This document shows positions 1-8,040 of a stretch of DNA of 40,747 nucleotides, piece by piece. The DNA comes from Actinomadura alba. Its GTDB lineage: Bacteria; Actinomycetota; Actinomycetes; Streptosporangiales; Streptosporangiaceae. The notes beneath the pieces were generated by a model. The model worked only from the letters and a program-made list of their open reading frames with translations. It made no database searches and had not been told where the DNA came from. Location: NCBI RefSeq assembly GCF_014323705.1, contig NZ_JABVEC010000051.1, positions 1 through 40,747 of the forward strand, given 5' to 3'. Position 1 is the first letter of the stretch. Every line of letters begins with the position of its first letter. The translations under genes and the position numbers were made by a program.

Positions 1-13
1 GGTCGCTCGCCGA

Positions 14-862
14 TCACCCCGCCACTACCGGATTCCGCAGCGTCCCAACGCCGTCGATGCGGCATTCGGCGACGTCGCCGGGGCTCAGGACCACGGCTCC
101 CGGCGTCCCGGTGCAGATGATGTCACCGGGGAAGAGCGGCATGACCTTGCTGTGAAAGCTCACCAGGAACGCCGGGGCGAAGCGCATGTGCGCGACGGTG
201 TCGCGGCGACGCACCTCACCGTTCAGCACCGTCGAGACCTCGATGTCGGCGAGGCCACCGAAGGCGGACATGACCTCTGGCAGCGCGACGATCGCCGGGC
301 CGAAGGAGAGGAACCCGGGGAAGTTCTTCGAGCGGGTGAGGAAGCGCGGGTTCCGGGCGAGGATGTCCTCGGCCGTCTGGTCCAGCACCGGGAAGACGCC
401 GAAGACGTGGTCGAGGGCGTCCTCGGGCTCGACGTTCCGGCAGAGCCGGCCGATCACGAGCCCGAGTTCCGCCTCGGCGGTGACCCGCTCGCTCTGCGGC
501 GGGAGCGGTATCGGGTCGCCGGGACCGATGATGGTGTGGTCGCCCTTCATGAACGACGCCGGTTCCTCGGGTACCGACTCGGTCAGGTCGCCGGCGTGGG
601 CCACGTAGTTCAGCCCGATTCCCCAGATCTTGCGGGGACGACGGTAAGGAGCGGCGAACCGCACCGACTCCTCCGGCCGGAACACGGCGGCGGGCGCGGT
701 CTCGGCGAGCGCGGCGAGGCGCCGGGCCCGGCCGTCGCCGAGGAGCGCCATCACGTCACCGGAGTGGTCGGGCATCAGCTCGGCCACGTCGGCGACGCCG
801 CGCCCGGGATGCACGAGGACGGGGGTCTCGCCGCGAGCGTCGTGGACGGTCGCAAGTCGCAT
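14..862 (-). CDS. FAH-family (fumarylacetoacetate hydrolase-like) protein
   Basis: 282 residues, complete. The C-terminal two thirds has the FAH fold signature: a metal-ligand region AEAELGLVIG near residue 130, then a conserved VLDQTAEDI stretch, and a C-terminal GDIICTGTPGAV motif that is highly typical of the family. Members hydrolyse acylpyruvates or decarboxylate/hydrate 2-oxo acids in a Mg-dependent way; the substrate cannot be read from the sequence. It is the last gene in this window of a minus-strand run that includes a TctABC transporter and CoA-handling enzymes, with 35 bp separating it from the SDR upstream, so it probably acts late in breakdown of the imported acid. ATG at 860-862. 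Family call is secure, substrate is unknown. Confidence 0.9.
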   Translation of the reverse strand: MRLATVHDARGETPVLVHPGRGVADVAELMPDHSGDVMALLGDGRARRLAALAETAPAAVFRPEESVRFAAPYRRPRKIWGIGLNYVAHAGDLTESVPEEPASFMKGDHTIIGPGDPIPLPPQSERVTAEAELGLVIGRLCRNVEPEDALDHVFGVFPVLDQTAEDILARNPRFLTRSKNFPGFLSFGPAIVALPEVMSAFGGLADIEVSTVLNGEVRRRDTVAHMRFAPAFLVSFHSKVMPLFPGDIICTGTPGAVVLSPGDVAECRIDGVGTLRNPVVAG

Positions 863-897
863 CGGTTCTCCGTAAGTTGTCAGGCGGGAGGCCGTGG

Positions 898-1671
898 TCA
901 GAGGGACCCGACGAGACCTCCGTCGCAGCGGATCTGCGCTCCGGTCACGTAGGACGCCGGTTCGCCGCAGAGGAAGGCGACGACGGCGGCGAACTCCTCC
1001 GGCGTGCCGTAGCGGCCCATGGGGATGGCCGCCTGTGAGCGCCGGCGCGCCTCCTCGGCCGAGACGCCCTCGCGCTTGGCGCGACCGGCGTCGAGCTCCG
1101 CCACCCGCGCCGTGTCGATCCGTCCGGGCAGCACCATGTTGACGGTGACGCCCTGAGCGGCGACCTCACGAGAGAGCGTCTTGAGATACGCCGCGAGCCC
1201 GGCGCGCGCCACGTTGGACAGGGCAAGGTTCTCGATGGGCTGCTGTACGCCGCTGGAGCCGATCGCGACGATGCGACCCCAGCCGCGCTCGCACATGCCG
1301 GGCAGGACGAGGGAGGCCAGCCGGATCTGCTGCGTGAGCAGCTGGTGGACGGCCTTGTCCAGCTGGTCGGGCGACATGTCCCTGGCGGTGGAGGGCGGCG
1401 GCCCGCCGCTGTTCAGCACGAGCACGTCGATCCGGCCGTAGTGGTCGAGCGCCGTCCCGACCAGCCGGTCGGGGGCGTCCGGCGTACCGAGGTCGACCTC
1501 CAGTCCGAGCCCGCCGGAAAGCCGTTCGGCTTCTTTTTCGGCGAGGTGCCCGCGCCGTCCGCTGATGACGACGTTCGCGCCCTCGGCGTCGAGGGCACGG
1601 CCGACGGCCAGCCCCAGACCCGAGGTGGATCCGGCGACGATCGCGGTCTTGCCGCTCAGCCCGATGTCCAT
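898..1671 (-). CDS. Atypical short-chain dehydrogenase/reductase (SDR)
   Basis: 257 residues. The N-terminal cofactor motif is AGSTSGLGLAVG (residues 13-24), and LVLNSGGP near 85-91 replaces the usual NNAG. The catalytic Ser lies in IGSSG (about 139-140), but the expected YxxxK is replaced by SxxxR (Ser152, Arg156). This places it in a divergent group of SDRs usually annotated as 3-oxoacyl-ACP reductases, and the chemistry may not be a classic Tyr/Lys ketoreduction. The ATG at 1671 is chosen because it overlaps the stop of a 28-codon upstream ORF (TGATG) and begins exactly at the conserved SDR N-terminus; an AAGGAG lies inside that short ORF, 11 bases upstream. The reading frame stays open further upstream but that extension looks non-coding. 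Confidence 0.88.
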   Translation of the reverse strand: MDIGLSGKTAIVAGSTSGLGLAVGRALDAEGANVVISGRRGHLAEKEAERLSGGLGLEVDLGTPDAPDRLVGTALDHYGRIDVLVLNSGGPPPSTARDMSPDQLDKAVHQLLTQQIRLASLVLPGMCERGWGRIVAIGSSGVQQPIENLALSNVARAGLAAYLKTLSREVAAQGVTVNMVLPGRIDTARVAELDAGRAKREGVSAEEARRRSQAAIPMGRYGTPEEFAAVVAFLCGEPASYVTGAQIRCDGGLVGSL

Positions 1672-1757
1672 CAGATTCCGGTCTCCTTCAACGCGCGCAG
1701 CGCCTCGATCAGCTCGGCCCAGAGCACGGGTCTCAGGGGAACGGCGGTTTCTGCCAT
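1671..1757 (-). CDS. 28-residue ORF translationally coupled to the SDR
   Basis: ATG at 1757 is preceded by an AGAGAG purine run about 9 bases upstream. It encodes 28 residues and its TGA shares one base with the SDR ATG (TGATG), an arrangement typical of reinitiation. The product is predicted to be one amphipathic helix (WAELIEALRALKE) ending in TGI. The pattern RPVLxxELIEALRALKETGI faintly resembles the C-terminal helix of DapA-type (dihydrodipicolinate synthase superfamily) lyases, so this could be the tail of a deleted lyase gene kept because it feeds ribosomes to the SDR. It could equally be a microprotein or chance. It lies between the L-2-hydroxyglutarate oxidase gene and the SDR. Confidence 0.5.
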   Translation of the reverse strand: MAETAVPLRPVLWAELIEALRALKETGI

Positions 1758-1795
1758 CTGGTCGCTCTCTTTCGCATCGCATGCGGAAACTACGA

Positions 1796-2998
1796 TCAGG
1801 AACGTCGGTCCAGGGCCGTGCGGACGATGTGCTCGGCGATGGCGAGGGCGGACGTCGCGGCGGGCGACGGCGCGTTGCGCACCGACACCACGCGTCCATT
1901 GCGGGTGATCCGGAAGTCGTCGACCAGTGCGCCGTCGGCCCCCAGGGCCTGCGCCCGTACCCCGCTGGGCCCGGGCAGGACGTCGTCGACGGTGAGCTCG
2001 GGAACGTACCTGCGGGCCCGGGCGATGAAGACTCGTCTGCTCAGCGAACCCGCCACCTCGGCCGCTCCGGTGCGCCAGTGCCTGCGGGCGAAGCGGCGGA
2101 AGCCGGGCCAGCCGAAGGTCTCGCGCACGTCGGCGAGGCGGACGTCGGGGCGCCGATAGCCTTCGCGGGCCAGGGCGAGCACCGCGTTGGGCCCGATCAG
2201 GACCTCGCCGTCCACCCGCGGGGTGATGTGGACTCCGAGGAAGGGATAGCGGGGGTCGGGCACCGGATACACCAGGCCGCGCACGAGGCCGCGCCGGGCG
2301 GGCTTGAGCCGGTAGTACTCACCGCGGAACGGCACGATCCGCGGGTCGTCGCCGTCCCCGGCGAGCCGGGCGACCCGGTCGGCGTGCAGCCCGGCGCACA
2401 CGATGGCCAGGTCGTAGCCGTCGGCGAAGCCCGCGCCGCCGACCACGACCTCGCTCGCGCGGTCGTCCAGCGTCGTCACCGCGCAGCCGGTGCGCACGGC
2501 GGCGCCGAGTTCGCGTGCCGTGTCCGCCAGCCGGCGGGTGACGGCCGCGAAGTCGACGATGGCCGTGGAGGGCGAGTGCAGGCCGGCGATGCCCGCGACG
2601 TTCGGCTCGATGTCGCGCATCTGCGCGGCGTCCACGGTGCGCACTCCGGGAACGCCGTTGGCCGCGGCGCGCGCGGCGATGCCGGCCAGGCGCTCCCGCT
2701 CCACCGGGTCGCGGGCGACCAGCAGCTTGCCGCACTCCTCGTAACGCAGATCATGCTCGGAGCAGAAGTCGCGCAGCAGGCCGACCCCCTGGCGGCACAG
2801 GCGGGCCTTGAGCGAACCGGGCGTGTAGTACAGGCCGGCGTGCACGACGCCGCTGTTGCGGCCGGTCTGGTGGGTGGCGAGGCGGTCCTCCTTCTCCAGC
2901 AGCGTGACCTCGGCGTCGGAGCGCTCCCGGAGCAGTTGCCGGGTGACCGCCGCCCCGATGATGCCGCCACCGATCACGGCGATGCGTGGACCGGGCAT
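1796..2998 (-). CDS. lhgO: L-2-hydroxyglutarate oxidase (LhgO family)
   Basis: 400 residues. An N-terminal FAD-binding Rossmann motif (IAVIGGGIIGAAVTRQLL, residues 6-23) is followed by the signature THQTGRNSGVVHAGLYY, which is diagnostic of LhgO/L2HGDH within the DAO family. These flavoenzymes oxidise L-2-hydroxyglutarate (or related L-2-hydroxy acids) to 2-oxoglutarate, passing electrons to oxygen or quinones. Length matches the family. The gene sits inside the transporter/CoA-transferase operon, implying that a 2-hydroxy dicarboxylate is an intermediate or substrate. In glutarate catabolism LhgO follows the hydroxylase CsiD, which is not present here. ATG at 2998. Confidence 0.9.
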   Translation of the reverse strand: MPGPRIAVIGGGIIGAAVTRQLLRERSDAEVTLLEKEDRLATHQTGRNSGVVHAGLYYTPGSLKARLCRQGVGLLRDFCSEHDLRYEECGKLLVARDPVERERLAGIAARAAANGVPGVRTVDAAQMRDIEPNVAGIAGLHSPSTAIVDFAAVTRRLADTARELGAAVRTGCAVTTLDDRASEVVVGGAGFADGYDLAIVCAGLHADRVARLAGDGDDPRIVPFRGEYYRLKPARRGLVRGLVYPVPDPRYPFLGVHITPRVDGEVLIGPNAVLALAREGYRRPDVRLADVRETFGWPGFRRFARRHWRTGAAEVAGSLSRRVFIARARRYVPELTVDDVLPGPSGVRAQALGADGALVDDFRITRNGRVVSVRNAPSPAATSALAIAEHIVRTALDRRS

Positions 2999-3086
2999 GC
3001 CGGCTCCGATCTCTCAGCGGCGAAGGTGAGCGGGCACATGGTACGGCCGGGCGGGGGCACCGCACCTCTCTCGTCGCCGCCGGTCA

Positions 3087-3575
3087 TCAGCGTTTTCCCA
3101 GCCAGCTGAGCCCGGCGGACATGATGAAGATGACCGAGGTGATCCGCAGCGCGTGCACGGCGAGGACGACGGGCGCGTTGGCCTTCGACTCCGCGGACAT
3201 GACACCGATCTGCGCGATGCCTCCGGGCGCGGTGGACAGGAACGCGGTATGGGGATCGAAGCCCCCGAACCGCCACAGCGCCCAGCCGAGCGCGAGACCG
3301 AAGAGCACGAAGAGGACGACGCACACCACGATGGGCACGGCGGCGTCCTTGAACTGACGCAGCGACTCGGTCGTGAACGTCTGGCCCAGCAGCCAGCCGA
3401 CCGCGCAGTAGACGGCGAAGCGCCCCACGGCGGGGATGTCGAAGGTCGTCACGCCGGCGGTCTTGAGCAGTCCCACGCCGAGCATCGCGCCGATCAGCGC
3501 GCCGGCCGGGATGCGCAGGAGGGTCGCCAGCAGCGCACCGAGAACGGCGGCGAGCAGGGTGATGGCAGCGGGCAT
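3087..3575 (-). CDS. Half-length AbrB-type membrane protein (PF05145-like)
   Basis: 162 residues with about five hydrophobic segments and the family signature TAPGGIAQIGVMS near residues 115-130. Known AbrB-duplication membrane proteins are about 350 residues with two such repeats; this protein carries a single repeat, so it would have to dimerise or is a reduced form. These proteins are often misnamed ammonia monooxygenase or transcriptional regulators. It starts 6 bp after the TctA stop and is certainly cotranscribed with it, suggesting an accessory role in carboxylate uptake or efflux. Ends with a short basic tail (GKR). Confidence 0.8.
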   Translation of the reverse strand: MPAAITLLAAVLGALLATLLRIPAGALIGAMLGVGLLKTAGVTTFDIPAVGRFAVYCAVGWLLGQTFTTESLRQFKDAAVPIVVCVVLFVLFGLALGWALWRFGGFDPHTAFLSTAPGGIAQIGVMSAESKANAPVVLAVHALRITSVIFIMSAGLSWLGKR

Positions 3576-3581
3576 GGCGGC

Positions 3582-5126
3582 TCATACCTCGATTCGGTCG
3601 TCGGGCGCGCTGCGGACCGGGGCCGTGCTCGTCCGCCGCCGTACGGCTCGGGTGATCAGCGGCAGCAGCAGGAGCAGCCCGACCGCGCAGAGGAGCGATA
3701 CCGACGCGGGCCGCTGCGCGAAGATCGTGAAGCTGCCGCCGGAGATGATGAGGGTCTGCCGGAGCGTCTCCTCGGCCATGGGCCCGAGGACGAGCGCGAC
3801 GACGGTGGCCGCCGGGATGAATCCGAACTTCCGCATGAAGAAGCCCAGCACCCCGCACGCGAGCATGATGCCGACCTCGACGATGCTGCCGTTGACGGTG
3901 TAGGTGCCGAGGACGCAGAGCACGATGATGATCGGTGCGAGGACGTGGAAGGGCACCCGGGCGATGCTCGCGAAGACCGGGATGCAGAACACGTTGAGGA
4001 CCAGCAGCATCACGTTGCCGAGGTACATGCTGCCGATGAGCCCCCAGGCGAAGTCCGGGTTCTCCTCCATGAGCAGCGGGCCGGGCTGCAGGCCCCACAT
4101 CAGGAATCCGCCGAGCAGCACGGCGGTCGAGGCCGACCCCGGTATGCCCAGGGTGAGCAGCGGCACCATCGCCCCCGAGGTGGCGGCGTTGTTCGCCGCC
4201 TCGGGGCCGACGAGTCCCGGCATGGCGCCCTTGCCGAACCGCTCGGGTTTCTTCGAGACCGACTTCTCGACGCTGTACGACATCACCGAGGCCACCGTCG
4301 CCCCCGCGCCGGGCGCGCAACCGACGAAGAAGCCGAGGAACGAGCCCCGGACCATGGCCCACCGCGACTCCAGCCAGTCGCGCGCGGTCGGCCAGAACCG
4401 GCTGCCCCGTGCGCGCACGTCGAAGTACTGCAGGCGCTCCAGATGCCCGCCGTTGTAGAGCGTCCAGAGAACTTCGCCCACCCCGAAGAGCCCGATGGCG
4501 ACGGGGATGAAGTCGATTCCGTTGATGAGCTCCGTCGAGCCGAAGGTGTAGCGCTGCTCCCCGCCCCCGATGTCGATGCCGACCGTGGCCAGGGCGAACC
4601 CGATGAGCGCCGAGATCGCGCCGAGCAGCCGGTTCTTTCCCACGATCACGATGAGCGCGAGCAGGCCGGCGACCACGACCAGGAAGAGTTCCGGCGGCCC
4701 GAAGCTGGTCGCGACCGCGGCCGTGACCGGCGCGGCCAGGCTGAGCAGGAGAGTGCCGACCGTGCCCGCGACGAACGAGGCGACCGCCGCCATCACCAGC
4801 GCCGGGCCGGCCCGGCCCTGTTTGGCGAGCGGGTAGCCGTCGAACGTGCTCGCCACGGTGGCCGACTCGCCCGGCGTGTTGATCAGAACGGAGGTGATCG
4901 TTCCGCCGTACATCGCGCCGTAGTAGACCGCCGCGAGCATGACGATCGCGCCGCCGGGCTCCATGCCGAACGTGACGGGAAGCAGGATGGCGAGCGCGGC
5001 CGACGGCCCGAGCCCGGGCATGACCCCCACGATCATGCCCATGAGCACGCCCGCGCCGAGCAGGAGCAGGGTGGTCGGCGAGAGGGCCTGGCCGATCCCG
5101 TTCACCAGGTTGCTGAGAATGTCCAC
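3582..5126 (-). CDS. tctA: Tripartite tricarboxylate transporter large permease TctA
   Basis: 514 residues, normal TctA length (about 500). The hallmark PGLGPSAALAILLP motif is at about residues 38-51, followed by the MYGGTITSVLINTPGESATVA block, a conserved second half (GCAPGAGATVASVMSY, PGLVGPEAANNAATSGAMVP, LGIPGSASTAVLLGG) and about 11-12 hydrophobic segments. TctA is the large membrane subunit that, with TctB and the periplasmic/lipoprotein receptor TctC, imports carboxylates using an ion gradient. TctB lies 39 bp upstream and the AbrB-like protein 6 bp downstream. Confidence 0.96.
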   Translation of the reverse strand: MDILSNLVNGIGQALSPTTLLLLGAGVLMGMIVGVMPGLGPSAALAILLPVTFGMEPGGAIVMLAAVYYGAMYGGTITSVLINTPGESATVASTFDGYPLAKQGRAGPALVMAAVASFVAGTVGTLLLSLAAPVTAAVATSFGPPELFLVVVAGLLALIVIVGKNRLLGAISALIGFALATVGIDIGGGEQRYTFGSTELINGIDFIPVAIGLFGVGEVLWTLYNGGHLERLQYFDVRARGSRFWPTARDWLESRWAMVRGSFLGFFVGCAPGAGATVASVMSYSVEKSVSKKPERFGKGAMPGLVGPEAANNAATSGAMVPLLTLGIPGSASTAVLLGGFLMWGLQPGPLLMEENPDFAWGLIGSMYLGNVMLLVLNVFCIPVFASIARVPFHVLAPIIIVLCVLGTYTVNGSIVEVGIMLACGVLGFFMRKFGFIPAATVVALVLGPMAEETLRQTLIISGGSFTIFAQRPASVSLLCAVGLLLLLPLITRAVRRRTSTAPVRSAPDDRIEV

Positions 5127-5165
5127 CGGGGGCCTCCGAGCCGGAGTCGGGCGTGCGGGCGGTCG

Positions 5166-5759
5166 TCAGAACATGGGGAGGACGCCCGTGGGCAGACCCG
5201 CGTTGAGCCCGACCTCGAACAGCAGGTACAGCGCGAGCGGGACCAGCAGGCTGAGCGCGAGGTCGAACACGAACCGGCTGCGGCCGAGCAGCCGGGACAT
5301 GCCGAAGATGAACAGCCCCGAGGTGAGGATCGCGCCGAGCGGCAGCAGCGTGATCACGACGGCCGCCAACCCGACGGCCGTGACCGCGAGCAGCCACGGG
5401 TGCCGCGAGGGCTCGGCCTCGCCGGCCGGTTCCCCGTCCGGCTCCACCACCTCGACCGCCCGCACCGGATCGGCGGACCGCACCGCCTCCACCGGCCCGG
5501 CGGGTTCGGCGGCGGGCTCGAGTGACCGCACCGCCGCCACGCAGCACAGCACCATGCCGAGGATCCCGATGATGCGCGGGAAGAAGCCGGGACCGATGCG
5601 GCCCGCGTGGGTGCGCCACTCCATGCCCATCGCGAGTTGCGTGTAGACCGCGAGGACCACCACGAGTACGCCGAGGAACGCGGTGAGCGCCGTCGGCCGG
5701 GGCCGCCGGTTCGGCGGCCGGACCACGGCCGGCGCCCCCTCGGCCGGTGGAGCCGTCAC
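5166..5759 (-). CDS. tctB: Tripartite tricarboxylate transporter small subunit TctB
   Basis: 197 residues with four predicted membrane segments (about 26-44, 66-82, 120-150 and 165-190) and the typical GPGFFPRIIGI motif after the first. A Val/Glu/Pro-rich cytoplasmic linker of about 35 residues lies between segments 2 and 3. The GTG start at 5757-5759 overlaps the TctC stop by four bases (GTGA), so translation is coupled. TctB is the small membrane subunit partnering TctA. The N-terminal 20 residues are proline-rich and variable. Confidence 0.93.
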   Translation of the reverse strand: MTAPPAEGAPAVVRPPNRRPRPTALTAFLGVLVVVLAVYTQLAMGMEWRTHAGRIGPGFFPRIIGILGMVLCCVAAVRSLEPAAEPAGPVEAVRSADPVRAVEVVEPDGEPAGEAEPSRHPWLLAVTAVGLAAVVITLLPLGAILTSGLFIFGMSRLLGRSRFVFDLALSLLVPLALYLLFEVGLNAGLPTGVLPMF

Positions 5760-6742
5760 TTCAGGGCCCCTTGCTCCCTGAGGATGCGTTCGAGCTCGGT
5801 CACGGTGTGCTCGAGGTAGGCGCTGAAGTCAGCGCCCCAGCGCACGTCCTCGGTCAGGTCGTTCTTGGCGACGTAGCTCTTCCACTCGGGCGTGACCACG
5901 ACCTTCTTCATGGTCTCGATCCACCATTTCTGCGCGAACTCCGGCGCCTTCGGCGGCAGGATCAGGCCGCGCGGCATCGAGGGAAGGTCCTTGTAGCCGA
6001 GGGACTCGCCGGTGGGGATGTCGGGCAGGGAGCCGAGCGGCTTCTTGCCGGTGTAGAGCAGGCCGGTCATCTTGCGGGCCTGCACCTGGCCGGCGATCTC
6101 GGCCGGGTTCGACACGACGGCGTCCAGCGCGCCGGACAGCAGCGACGTCTGGAGCGGCCCCTCCTCGTTGAACGGCACGTAGTCGATCTTGTAGCCGGCC
6201 TGCTTGGCCAGGATGGCGTGCAGGATGTAGTCGACGTTGATGGTGCCGATGCCGCCCACCGCGACCGTGCCCTTGCGCTTGGCGTGCTCGACCCACTGCT
6301 GCCAGGACGTGATCCGGCTGGACGCGGACACCGTGAACAGCGCGTTGTCGGTGGCGAGCAGGCCCACGGGGGTGAAGTCCTTGTACGTCCAGCCGGTGTC
6401 GGCCTGGAGCGGCGTGGTGATGAACGAGCCGGACGTGGTCGAGATCGCGTAGGGGTTGCCGCGCCGGCTGAAGAGGTAGCCCCAGCCGGTGGCGCCGCTG
6501 CCCCCCTCGCGGTTCTCCACCCGGATGTCCTCCGGATAGAGCTTGTTCTTCTTGAGCAGGTCCACCATGGTGCGGGCCATGATGTCGTTGCCGCCGCCCG
6601 GCCCGAACGCGATCGTCCAGTCCAGTTCCCTGCGGGGATAGTTCTCCGCCGTCTCGCCCGAGCCCGCGTTGGTGGCGTCGCATGCGGTGAGTGATACGGC
6701 GGCGGCCACGACCATGAGCAGTGCACTGATGCGCTTTCGCAT
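5756..6742 (-). CDS. tctC: TctC-type substrate-binding lipoprotein of the TTT transporter
   Basis: 328 residues from ATG at 6742, chosen because a strong GGGAGGAGG lies 6 bases upstream and because this start gives a proper lipoprotein signal (MRKR, hydrophobic run, SLTAC with Cys21); an in-frame ATG ten codons earlier is less likely. The mature protein has the TctC/Bug pattern: WTIAFGPGGGNDIMARTM near residue 45, ENREGGSGATGWGYLF, and the periplasmic-binding fold throughout. In a Gram-positive it is anchored to the outer face of the membrane and delivers a carboxylate to TctAB. It is 46 bp downstream of the thioesterase gene in the same transcript. Confidence 0.94.
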   Translation of the reverse strand: MRKRISALLMVVAAAVSLTACDATNAGSGETAENYPRRELDWTIAFGPGGGNDIMARTMVDLLKKNKLYPEDIRVENREGGSGATGWGYLFSRRGNPYAISTTSGSFITTPLQADTGWTYKDFTPVGLLATDNALFTVSASSRITSWQQWVEHAKRKGTVAVGGIGTINVDYILHAILAKQAGYKIDYVPFNEEGPLQTSLLSGALDAVVSNPAEIAGQVQARKMTGLLYTGKKPLGSLPDIPTGESLGYKDLPSMPRGLILPPKAPEFAQKWWIETMKKVVVTPEWKSYVAKNDLTEDVRWGADFSAYLEHTVTELERILREQGALK

Positions 6743-6788
6743 GTGGAACCTCCTCCCCCGGTGTCCGTTCACCGGGATTCGGAATGGG

Positions 6789-7241
6789 TCAGCCTTGACG
6801 TTCCCCCGTCTCGAGGCGGTGCCAGGAGCCCGTGGCGAAGGCCGCGAGCCGCCCGGCGGTGTCGTACATGCGTGACTCGAGGTGGACGATGCGCCGGCCC
6901 GGTCGCAGCAACCGGGCCTCGCACCGGCAGTCGCCCGTGATCGGGCGGAAGAACCGCGTCTGCATCTCGACGGTCATCGCCGTCGACACGTAGCGGTGGC
7001 ACAGGTGCCCCATGGAGATGTCGAGCGCGGTGGTGATGACCCCGCCGTGCAGCGAGCCCTGCGGATTGCACAGGAAGCTCGCGTAGGGCAGCTCGACCAC
7101 GCACCGCTGCTCGGTGTCGTCGTAGGAGATGGTGAGGTCGAGGAACCGGGCCAGGAAGAAGGTGCCGAAACCGGGGACCGCATCACCTAGCGCTTGTTCA
7201 CAACGCGCGAAGAACTCTTCCCGGTCGATGCTCGGATCCAT
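6789..7241 (-). CDS. PaaI-family hotdog-fold acyl-CoA thioesterase
   Basis: 150 residues. The hotdog signature NPQGSLHGGVITTALDISMG (about 59-78) carries the HGG motif (65-67) and the downstream Asp74 on the central helix, matching the PaaI/4-hydroxybenzoyl-CoA thioesterase subfamily. The enzyme would hydrolyse a short or polar acyl-CoA made by the neighbouring CoA-transferase or crotonase. Only 11 bp separate it from the crotonase gene upstream. Substrate cannot be deduced. Confidence 0.9.
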   Translation of the reverse strand: MDPSIDREEFFARCEQALGDAVPGFGTFFLARFLDLTISYDDTEQRCVVELPYASFLCNPQGSLHGGVITTALDISMGHLCHRYVSTAMTVEMQTRFFRPITGDCRCEARLLRPGRRIVHLESRMYDTAGRLAAFATGSWHRLETGERQG

Positions 7242-7252
7242 GACGGCCGTCC

Positions 7253-8035
7253 TCAGGACCAGGTGAAGGCGGGAGACCGCTTGTCGAGAAAGGCCCGTAC
7301 GCCCTCGGCATAGTCACTGGTGTCGAAGGAGGAGTTGCGCAGATCCAGCGTCGCCTCGTCCTCCTCCGTCTGCCCGGCGACGACCCGCCCGATGATCTCC
7401 TTGCCGGCCCGTACGCTGAACTGCGCGCGCGTGGTGAGGAGCTCGGCGAAGTCGTAGGTGTGCGCCTCGAGGTCGTCCGGCGAGGTGACCTCGTCGACGA
7501 GTCCGACGCGCAGTGCCGTTCCGGCGTCGAGCTGCTTGCCGGACATCAGCATCCACTTGGCCCGCGACGGGCCCACGAGGTCGACGAGCCGCTTGGTCGA
7601 CTCGAGGCTGTAGACGAGCCCGAGCTTGGCCGGGGTGATGGCGAGCCGGGCCCGTTCGTCGGCGAAGCGCAGGTCACAGGCCAGGGCGAGTCCACAGCCC
7701 CCGCCTATGCAGTAGCCGTGCACCATGGCGATCGTCGGCTTGCGCAATGCCCCCAGGGCCCGCTCGGCCCCGGCCACGCGCTCGTTGTAGGAGCGCGCGC
7801 CGGCGGCGTCACCGCGCACCTCCTGGAACTCGCTGATGTCGGCCCCGGCGGCGAAGGCCTTGCGGCCGGCGCCGCGTACGACCAGTACCTTCACGTCGGG
7901 GTCCGCCGCGATCTCCTCGATCAGGTGCGGCAGTTCCTCGTACATCGCCAGCCGGATCGCGTTGTGACTGCCCGGCCGGTCGAGGACCAGCGTGGCCACG
8001 GCTCCGGAACGTTCGATGCGCAGATCGTCGGACAT
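7253..8035 (-). CDS. Crotonase-superfamily enzyme, decarboxylase-like rather than hydratase
   Basis: 260 residues from ATG at 8035, preferred over an in-frame GTG at 8044 because an AAGGAG sits 8 bases before the ATG. Oxyanion-hole elements are present (AAGADISEF near 62-70; GGGCG at 111-115). However, both glutamates of classic enoyl-CoA hydratase are missing: Gly115 replaces the first and Ala136 in ITPAKLGLVYS replaces the second. A TPxxLGxxY stretch in this position is reminiscent of methylmalonyl-CoA decarboxylase (ScpB/YgfG) and ethylmalonyl-CoA decarboxylase. I infer a decarboxylase or isomerase acting on the CoA ester formed by the adjacent CaiB-type transferase, whose stop lies 5 bp before this start. 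Confidence 0.88.
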   Translation of the reverse strand: MSDDLRIERSGAVATLVLDRPGSHNAIRLAMYEELPHLIEEIAADPDVKVLVVRGAGRKAFAAGADISEFQEVRGDAAGARSYNERVAGAERALGALRKPTIAMVHGYCIGGGCGLALACDLRFADERARLAITPAKLGLVYSLESTKRLVDLVGPSRAKWMLMSGKQLDAGTALRVGLVDEVTSPDDLEAHTYDFAELLTTRAQFSVRAGKEIIGRVVAGQTEEDEATLDLRNSSFDTSDYAEGVRAFLDKRSPAFTWS

Positions 8036-8040
8036 GCTGG

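Noticed and set aside
3153..5525. 790-codon open frame on the plus strand opposite the tct genes
   Set aside because: Asp/Glu/Arg/His-rich antisense shadow of well-supported transporter genes, no recognisable domain.
2974..5619. Very long open frame on the minus strand across TctA and TctB
   Set aside because: It is an alternative frame of the tct genes, made of Arg/Ala/Gly-rich sequence without domains; GC-rich DNA rarely produces stops in such frames.
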